From Heterodera schachtii (lineage: Eukaryota; Nematoda; Chromadorea; Rhabditida; Heteroderidae): a stretch of DNA of 64,000 nucleotides. The DNA is taken from contig SIJG01000023.1 in the NCBI GenBank assembly GCA_023374025.1, positions 805,382-869,381 on the forward strand, in the 5' to 3' direction. Below the pieces are notes generated by a model that was given only the letters and a program-made list of their open reading frames with translations, was not told the DNA's origin and did not search any database. The position numbers were made by a program, and so were the translations under genes. The number at the start of each line of letters is the position of its first letter. Position 1 is the stretch's first letter. This document shows positions 56,743-64,000 of the stretch, one piece after another.

Positions 56743-59700
56743 TTAGCTGCCCTTTTTGCCATTCGCCACCATTTGTTGGTCCTTCCGAATCCGATATGCC
56801 TTGATCAGCAAGAAAATGCCAATGATCACAATGGCACCGCCCACACAAATAGCAGTCAATGTTTGGTTGTCCTCCTGTAAATCATGGTATTGTAATTAAA
56901 ACCATCAAGTCATTCCCCTGGTGCTATGTATGTCATTATTTAAAAACCATCATTATGTGCGTTATTTAAAAAACCATCAAAATAAAATTTTTTCCTTATG
57001 CTCTAAAAGGATCAAATTGTTAATCCTTGCTATCATTCGATAGATCTAAATGTTCTTTATGAGCCTGTAAAATTTCAAAAAATTTTATTAAGTTTAAAAA
57101 AAGTTATGGCCAAAAATGTTCGAAAATCAAGGGTTTTTGAGTTCCTCGAGCTATAACTTTTTCGAAGCTTAAAGAAATTTTTTGAAATTTTGCAGTCTGA
57201 TAGAGAACACTTAGGGCTATCTAATGATATCAAGAATTAAAGCTTTCGAGCAAAGTTATAAATAATTTTTCGACAAAAATTTTCATAATGATGGTTTTTA
57301 AATAACGGCTCCGCCCCATTCCCCTCCTCCATCCATGATCCTTAAAATCACATCAGATTGCGCGACCTCCTCCCCCTTGAAACTTTTCTGAAAATTTTTT
57401 ATATTTTGCATGGCAGTGTGACCTCTCATGAAATTTTCATGCAAATTTTAAAACTTTTCACAAGAGAGTATGTGTCTTTTCTCCCCCTCCATCCTTTGAA
57501 ATTTTCTCGAAAATTTAAAATTTTTCGCATAAAATATTTCAAAACATTTTTAAAAGAAAAAATTCGAATGGGAGTGACAATTTGTTTTCGGCACGGCACA
57601 TTGCACCAACTAACTCACAATGGCATCCCCCATGCGCTCCTTCACATGCTCATAAAAATGTTCCAACGCGGTGGGCGGTTCCGGCACGCGGTGCCCTCGC
57701 TGCTCTTTGTATTTTTGGAGAGCAAATGCGGTCAAGCCGCGCACATCCTTTGCCGGCTCATTGTAGCGAAAGAATTTGCCACGATGGAATCTGTCGAAAT
57801 TTGATTGAAATAATTTTACATAATTAGACGGGACATTAAAAAAGACCCATCAAATTAGTGTAATAATTTAATTCGAATTAAATTAAAATACTGGTTTTTC
57901 TACCAAAAAAATGCCTTCTGAATATAAATTAATGTAAATGACACGAAAAATTATGTTGATAAAATTGTTGAAAAAATTGCTTTTTTTGACCCATGGCTAA
58001 CTTGAAAAAAAACCCAGACCCTGATTGTTTTGATTTTTGACAAACAACCAACCCCGACCTTATTGATCCCCAATCTGTACACCAAAATCCCAAATCTATT
58101 ATACAGTATCACGGTTGTGTATCATGAAGTGTAAGATGAAACTAAAGCTTTGTAAACATAAATACTGTAATACAGTATCCTGGAGGTCATTTAATTCCTC
58201 TATCAAGGGGTGTATTGTATTAAAAATTTACAATAAAAAGGTGGGACATTGGCTTTCGTCAATTCGGAACCGTTCCGTCACATCGTCGCTGACTGAACTG
58301 TCCACTTTTCCTGTATGGACGAGACCCCTCAGCCTGTGAAAATTTTTTTTTTTTTAAATTCAAGCGTTTTTTGAGATTTTATGAATAATTTTATTTTTCA
58401 AAATTTTCCTTTATTCAAAAATTTTTTCTTGAAGTTTTCTTGTAAAAAAATTTACTAAAATTTTTTCTTAAAAGATTTCCAATTTTAATTTTTTCATTAA
58501 ATTTGGCGTCGAAATTGGCGTCCCCCCCCCCTTCGCCACAGCCTTTCCTATATCGCTGAAATTGGCAAAATTATGTTAATTTCACAGAATTTTTTCCCTC
58601 TCCCCTAATGACTCACTTATGGGCCACCGTCTCAAACATTGCCACAAAAGCATTACAATCCAATTCCTCCGAGTCGTAGAACATCACCAGCCAATCCAAC
58701 GCGCCTTCGTCGGGCGAATGGGAATCGGTGCGCCACTCAAAGTTATCATCCGTGAGATCCCTTTGGACATGAAAAAGCAGATTTAAAATTAAAAAAAGTA
58801 TCCAAGTTGTCCCTCTATTTTTTTGAAGCCCCGATTGCCTAAAGAGCGTTAAAATTATGAAAACACAGTCTTCTAGTTAATTAGGAGCAATAATTATGTT
58901 GTTTGATAATTGATGATTTTCTAAAAAAAAGTTGCGGACGATCAAATTATCGCATACAATCACTTTAATTTAAAAAACAAAAAAACAATTACCAACGATT
59001 AAAACAATAGTTTCGAAATTACAAATTATTTTGGATGCCGTTTTATAATTATGACCTTGAGTCTATAGAATTTTAAAGTCAATGAAATTTAATTTCAGTT
59101 TCATTTTTTCCAAGAAATTTACAGCAAAAATAGAAATATAAATCGCCCGCCGATTGTGAGCATAACCAAACAAAAATCACGAATTATCAATTTTTACTGT
59201 ATAACTGATAATGTAAACCCGCTTTTTTGTCCTTTTTCTAGCCCCAAAATGTGTTTTCAAATGCCAACATTCTCAAAACTCACCACGTGGCCACTTCGTC
59301 ATGCGCACGAAGCCATCGCAAAACGTTGGTTGAGTCGCCAAAGTCGCCGTCGTACAGAATGGGCTTGTTCCGCCGGAAATAGACCAATGCGGGAAAGGTG
59401 CTGACGCCACATTCGCGGGCCACCCGTCGGTCGTCCGTCTTCACAACCTGGCAATGCGAAATACGAAATTTGGCACCGAGAGTTTTAAACTTGGAACAAC
59501 ACAACAGTGACCAAAGCACCCTCCAAGAAAAAATTGGGAAATTTAAATTTTGGGATGGGCATCGATAGACTCGATCAGCTCCGATCACATTTCTTCATTT
59601 TTGGTCTATATCAGTGGGTGATCCCAAAATGCCGTGGAAAAAATCCAAATTCGCTAGGAATGCGATCTATTCCAATTCTTATTGGTTTAATTTCCGTCTC

Positions 59701-60993
59701 CGGTTCGCGCACCTCAATGTACCCAGTCGCCTCGATGTCGTCGTCAATCTCTTCCACCTCGGACAACGCCGTCCCACACTGGGGACACTTTGCACGACCG
59801 TCATCTAAAAAAGTGATCGATCATTGATCAGACTGACTCATCATTAATCAAGCATCATTATTCATTCATTTCTCTCTTACAGAAAAATACGACCAAATTT
59901 TTGGCAGTGTCCCGAAGAATTTCGTCAATTTGTTCCTCGTCCACGTCCTCAATGGAGAACTCAGAATCGATCTGTTGCTGCTGTTTATTGTGCTGTTGCT
60001 GGTGTTGTTGTTGTCGTTGAGCGGTCCGTTGTCCCTTCAAAGAAATAATTTTTCACAAATTTTTTAATTACACATTTTATAATTGTAAGGAAGAAGCTGG
60101 CTGGGTAATTAAAATGCGGAAATGCTGATGAGTGGGTTCAATCCACCCGAGGCTTAACATTTTGCCCATTTCTTATGAAAGTTTAAAAACTGTATTAACT
60201 GAAAGAAAATTCCAACAAAATCAAAAATTTGTAGGTTAATCCCACAAATTGAAGCTTAATCTCGAAGCTCGAGACTGAAATGAATCCGAAATTCGAGACT
60301 GAAAATTGGCTGTCCCGCCAAGTGAGTACCTTTGCTTCCGGTGCTGGTGGAGCAGCTGATTTGGCTGTACTTTGTTTATGTGATGCAGCCGTTTTCTCAT
60401 GATGTACCACAACTGGGTCCTCCGCAGCCGTTACCTTTTATTAATTAATGTGACAGACTAATTAGGGATCAGGGGCATTGATCTTTTGGAAGTAATTAAT
60501 TATTCTCGGTAATTGTAAATTAAAATAAAATTGAAAACGGATTATGTATCAGTGCATGTTGTAATGCGAATTTGAAAAAAGTTTAATTTTTTTCAACTGA
60601 GTTGTTTTTAGCTGATTGGTCAAGAAATGAAAAATTTATCAATATAAAAAATACCCAAATTTTTAATTTATTGCGAATAAATTTTTGTAAAATCTTTTGG
60701 AAAAAATTAATTAAAATATTTTGTTAAAATTCTCCCCTTACTTTGTAGTGGTGATTGTTTTTGCGTGCATCTGCCAAACACAGAAAAGTGAGCAAAAGTG
60801 AAAGTGCAAATGAGAGGAGAAGCAGCCGACTGCTGGCGGTGCCGCCGGCATTTTTTGGGCGAATGGAATTGGCACTTCTGCTGATAGGGGTGGGTTTTCG
60901 GCACGGCACAGTTTCAGATGATGCTGCTGACACTAATGATGCTAATTGACCCCCACTGTTCCGCCGTTTGTCTTTTTGCCGGACAATTGCCAT
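56743..60993 (-). CDS. Membrane thioredoxin-domain protein (CPQC), ER-type
   Basis: Nine exons: 60993-60742, 60434-60330, 60034-59881, 59804-59713, 59447-59284, 58760-58617, 58333-58232, 57790-57619, 56874-56743; 438 residues in frame. Parts: a hydrophobic segment at about residues 55-74 (LLLLSFALSLLLTFLCLADA), a Gln/His-rich linker, an acidic helix (EDVDEEQIDEILRDTAKN), then a thioredoxin fold with LVVFFYDDGRAKCPQC and CGVSTFPALVYFRRNKPILY (cis-Pro TFP), a second thioredoxin-like unit (DWLVMFYDSEELDCNAF, DESQCPTFLLFHRGKFFRY) without a CXXC, and a TM segment (about 403-421). It resembles multi-thioredoxin-domain secretory-pathway proteins such as Drosophila l(2)01289; this name is from memory. 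Expected role is disulfide or folding chemistry in the ER lumen. The ATG used gives 54 residues before the hydrophobic segment, so either it is a signal anchor or the true start is later. Confidence 0.85.
56937..57307. repeat. Inverted-repeat element in last intron of the thioredoxin gene
   Basis: TTATTTAAAAACCATCATTA at about 56937 returns as its inverse TAATGATGGTTTTTAAATAA at about 57287-57306, and a second left copy (CGTTATTTAAAAAACCATCA, 56961) pairs with the same right arm. The middle carries a GTTATGGCC / GGGCTATCTAATGATATC repeat seen elsewhere in the window. Probably a MITE relic. Confidence 0.6.
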
Positions 60994-61999
60994 TTTTACA
61001 AGCGAAGAAATTATGGAATAATTTCCTACAATTCTATTTTTAATTTTGAATAAGTTAGTCATACGATGCCGTAATTTTTGGCGCAGATATGTTGAAATAT
61101 GAAATTGAGATGGGCGCCAAAATAGAAATTGGAAAATCAATCAGTCGAATTTTTGTCGTGTTTTTGAGTTCGCCAATCCCGGTGCTCAATCAAAAGTTTT
61201 TCAAAACGAAAGCCTTAGGACGAGTACTGCTCGAGAATCTCAATTGAGAAAAGTCTCGGTTTTTGGGTATCGAAAAAAAAGTCTCGAGTTTTTCGAGTCT
61301 CGATTTGAGAAAGTTTCGGGTTTTTGCCTGTCTCAGTCCCGAGTCTCGGGGGCCAGTCTCGGTCACTTTTCGGCCTCGAGCAGCACCATAATGGGACTCG
61401 TTTTAAAATTTTGCCCTTTCCAAAAATTCCCAAATCCTGAAAATTTTCCGTCTAATTTTTTCCGAAAAATCCAATGCCCCAATGCCGGAAAATCATGGTT
61501 TTTGCTGTTCCATATTATTGCTTCCGGGAGATTGGAGAGCCAAAGTGAACAAATGAAGACGGAGAGAGTACTTAAAACAAATTTCCCCGACAAAATGCGA
61601 AATGGGCTGGCCAAAAGGGAAAAAAAAGTGATCGACGAAAATGTAAAAGCGAAGAAAGCAGCACAGATCGATCCAACAGCTGCTGTTGCACTTTTCTCGA
61701 GAAAGCCATCGCCGGAGGGCGGCTTATAATATTTAATTGCCAAAGGAAAATTGGCGAAATTAAAAAATCGATAAGAAAATGCGGTAAAAAAGGCTAAAAA
61801 AGAGTGCAAAAAATGAAAAATTAAATTTTTCTTTTTTTTTAATTTTTTTACATTTCAACACTGGTTGGGGTCGGGATTGACCAAGTCGGTCAGGGTGGAA
61901 ATGTTCAGGTTTTTAAAGTTTTTATGCCGTTAAATTGTAAAATTATTATTTTTATTTATTCGTAAAATTATTTTAATGCATTTTATTTCTTTTGATCAA
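60994..61999. other. Intergenic with TCTCGAG-type repeats
   Basis: From about 61205 to 61385 words such as GTCTCGGTTTTTGGGT, GTCTCGAGTTTTTCGAGTC and CCGAGTCTCGGGGGCC recur, forming short hairpins; related words (CTCGAGACTGAAAT, TTCGAGACTG) occur at 60260-60302 inside the thioredoxin gene. A weak open frame on the plus strand lies at 61391-61729. Confidence 0.5.
61391..61729 (+). CDS. Weak small open frame, Lys-rich
   Basis: A 112-codon frame from ATG 61391. Its C-terminal half (NGLAKREKKVIDENVKAKKA, then DPTAAVALFSRKPSPEGG) looks like a real charged small protein, and codon use there differs from surrounding AT-rich DNA. The N-terminal half overlaps repeat-like DNA, so the true first exon may differ. 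The opposite strand is open too. No family recognised. Confidence 0.3.
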   Translation: MGLVLKFCPFQKFPNPENFPSNFFRKIQCPNAGKSWFLLFHIIASGRLESQSEQMKTERVLKTNFPDKMRNGLAKREKKVIDENVKAKKAAQIDPTAAVALFSRKPSPEGGL

Positions 62000-62696
62000 T
62001 CAATCCCTGCAACAAACGCAATTGATCAACGAAATGAGCACAGATAGCAAAAAACAGAGCACAATGAACGCAATGAGCACGTAAAGCCAGGGCTGAAAAA
62101 TTAGATTGTTTTTTTAAATCAACTTTAAATAAATTTTATAAAATCTACAATAGTGAATGAATGACCTATAAAAAAACACAATTATGAATGGCCAATTAGG
62201 CGTATTGTTTCCCCCCCCCCCCCTCTCATCTTGTCTTAAGTTTCAAATTTCAAATTGTGCCAGTGACCTCTTTTTTTTGTGCCAAAGGCGCCCTTGGAAG
62301 AAAGATTTTCATTTCCTTGTTTTATACGTAAAAATGAAATTTGGAATCGATTTTCTACGAAGTTAGGTCTGAAGGCTAAATAAAAAAAAAGTCAAAGATG
62401 CCAAAATCGACCTGCAAATGGAAGTCACAAATGCCAAAGTTGCAGCCGTAATAGTGGAAGAAGTCCTCCTCCCGGCAAAAGTTGCCGGCCGAGCATTGCC
62501 GCTCACTGCGCTTGTACAGTAACGTGTCCTGCTGTAGTGAGTGTTGTTGTACCGTTGTTCTTGAACTGAACGCGTCGGACACGGTGGGCAACACAAAAAG
62601 CAGCAGCAAAAGATGGACGACAGCAGCAGAAATAGAGGAGGAGCGGCACCGGCGAGACGAACTGCTGCTGTTGGTGATGAAGCAAAGTTGTAGCAT
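62000..62696 (-). CDS. Small Cys-rich one-TM protein with signal peptide
   Basis: Exons 62696-62412 and 62092-62000 give 125 residues in frame. A hydrophobic segment at about 22-42 (AAVVHLLLLLFVLPTVSDA) fits a signal peptide, followed by a Ser/Gln-rich part, a short cysteine module (CSAGNFCREEDFFHYYGC, then NFGICDFHLQ) and a C-terminal TM segment starting PWLYVLIAFIVLCFLLSVLI with a Cys-rich end (NCVCCRD). I remember a set of short nematode membrane proteins with this layout but cannot name it. The intron (62093-62411) has GTCGAT donor and TTTTTCAG acceptor. A later ATG is absent; an earlier in-frame ATG at 62801 is possible. Function unknown. Confidence 0.7.
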
Positions 62697-63630
62697 TGAA
62701 GAAGAAGCGGAAAAGAAATCAAATGGTGGGAGACTGTTACAGTAATTTGTTACTGTAGATTCAGAATTTTTTTTTTTGGAAAATTCTTGGTAGTTCAGCA
62801 AAAGCTCTCTCTCTCTCGCTTGTCAGACTCCTGGTAACTTGGAGGAGATGGTTGCAAGTTTTGGCAATTTATTGCTGTTTTTTGGAGTCTTCGTTAAATT
62901 TAAAGGCTTTTATGGGTTTTTAGCTATTCAAAAATATGTTGAGAGTAATATGGCAACTCAGATGCTTGGGTTTTATGTTTTCTCTTAAATAGAAAATTTG
63001 TTTAAGGAATAACAAAGAAAATATTGCAATTTAATAAAAAAGAATTTCCATCGAAGCATTTAAAAAAATATTTGCCAATTCAAAAAAAAAACCTTTTTGG
63101 TCTGCTTTTAACATTATAAACATGAAATATAATTGAATAATTTTTAACGCAAATCTGTACCAACTTCTGGAATTTTTTAGGGGGCCTCGGAATTCCATCC
63201 CTATGATGCGTACTAGGGTTCAGCCCCGAGCCCTCGGGGAGCAAAATGTCGGGGAACGGGGAGGAAATTCCCCGAAAGAATTTGTCGGGGATGGCTGGAG
63301 AAATTTAAAAAATATCGGGGAGCAACACCTTCGTCGGGGAGGAAATTTTCATAAAAAGTTTAAAAAAACACAAAAAGAAAAAGTCCAGAACAAAAAAGTC
63401 TTAAAAACTCATTTAAAGATACTTCCATCTTATTTCAAGTGCAATTTACGACTTTCGTAATTCCCCGAAACATGTCGGGGCTGAACCCTAATGTGTACAA
63501 AGAAAGAATTTGAACATACATTTGTATTTGACGACAATTGTACATAAAAAAATGAATGAAAAGAGGAGAGAGGAGACAATTGAGGAAAATTTTCGATGAG
63601 TTGATGAGTGAATGAATGAGTGATATGTGA
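62697..63630. other. AT-rich intergenic region
   Basis: No gene supported. It contains the MITE at 63214-63490 and a short CT run at 62806-62819. Confidence 0.55.
63214..63490. mobile_element. 277-bp hAT-like MITE
   Basis: Ends are TAGGGTTCAGCCCCGA and its exact inverse TCGGGGCTGAACCCTA. Flanking octamers ATGCGTAC (left) and ATGTGTAC (right) agree in 7 of 8 bases, as expected for an aged 8-bp target duplication. TCGGGGA words recur inside the left half. No coding capacity. Confidence 0.8.
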
Positions 63631-63945
63631 ATGAATGATCAACGAACGATAATGGAATGCAAAGCCGGAGAAGAGGACCAGCAGCAATTCATTCTTCTCA
63701 ATCAAAACCCTCCGATTTCGTCATCAATTTCGAGGGACGGGGGAAATTCGGCGGATTTGTCGTCGTTACGTTTTCGTCGTAAATCACATATGTGTGCCCT
63801 TGTTGTAACATCCGGTGGATACACTCTGGTGGCATGGCGGATGTTGCCACAAAATGAGTGTTTGAAAAATGGCGCTTTTGGCCCCCAACATTTTGCCAAG
63901 AAAAATCTGCTTTATCAGTCTCAGCAATCAGCTAACAGTTGTTAG
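63631..63945 (+). CDS. Possible first exon of a gene leaving the window
   Basis: A 104-codon frame starting MNDQRTIMECKAGEEDQQQF, with SSISRDGGNSADLSSLRFRR and MCALVVTSGGYTLVAWRMLP further on. Composition is more protein-like than the surroundings and the frame ends shortly before the window edge. A splice donor was not placed with confidence and no family is recognised. Confidence 0.3.
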   Translation: MNDQRTIMECKAGEEDQQQFILLNQNPPISSSISRDGGNSADLSSLRFRRKSHMCALVVTSGGYTLVAWRMLPQNECLKNGAFGPQHFAKKNLLYQSQQSANSC

Positions 63946-64000
63946 CTGGCGGCACCGATCACATCGCCTTAATGGGCGGGGGGGGGGGCGGGGCGGGGAG

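Noticed and set aside
60120..60160. tRNA-like words (GGGTTCAATCCACCC)
   Set aside because: No acceptor stem, anticodon arm or D arm could be placed around it.
61363..61809. 148-codon minus-strand frame with hydrophobic stretches
   Set aside because: It is antisense to a more protein-like plus-strand frame and lacks a start context or splice structure; I kept only the plus-strand frame, at low confidence.

Overview
The window looks like a plant-parasitic cyst-nematode (Heteroderidae; Globodera- or Heterodera-like) nuclear genome segment. It is AT-rich, with short and long introns ending in T-rich AG acceptors and some GC-AG introns. It holds animal genes (CABIN1, DMAP1, macoilin, BBIP1, a membrane thioredoxin-domain protein) and a local cluster of the F-box-like family that I know as strongly expanded in cyst nematodes. 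The family-level placement is inference; the animal origin is clear from the orthologs.

Layout. 1-3.6 kb is low-complexity intergenic DNA. 3.6-22.7 kb (minus) is one 29-exon gene for a CABIN1/Hir3-type HIRA-complex subunit; one intron (10.7-15.1 kb) is filled by a 4.3-kb A/C-only satellite. 23.1-26.6 kb (plus) is DMAP1/Swc4, head-to-head with CABIN1 across 477 bp, so two histone-variant deposition genes share an upstream region. 27.0-36.4 kb (minus) is macoilin, with nested DNA-transposon derivatives in its last intron, a copied piece of DMAP1 with a possible alternative last exon, and an in-frame duplicated internal exon. 36.4-39.8 kb is a GC/purine-rich intergenic stretch. 39.8-40.6 kb (plus) is BBIP1 (BBSome subunit). 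41.3-42.1 kb (minus) is an unidentified small one-TM protein.

42.5-55.3 kb is the F-box-like cluster: a solo last-exon remnant, a short divergent member (43.1 kb), and four full-length copies at 44.7 (minus), 47.7 (plus), 49.9 (minus) and 53.8 kb (minus). The copies at 44.7 and 53.8 kb are close duplicates, but the first begins with a signal-anchor segment the others lack. A hAT-like MITE with a perfect 8-bp target duplication lies between them. 56.7-61.0 kb (minus) is a membrane thioredoxin-domain protein with a CPQC site. 62.0-62.7 kb (minus) is a small Cys-rich one-TM protein. Another MITE and a possible partial gene end the window.

Exon boundaries were deduced by eye from splice signals, reading-frame continuity and remembered family sequences; for the main genes exon lengths were checked to keep frame throughout. 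Nothing here was tested by search or by RNA data. No tRNA, rRNA or CRISPR was seen.
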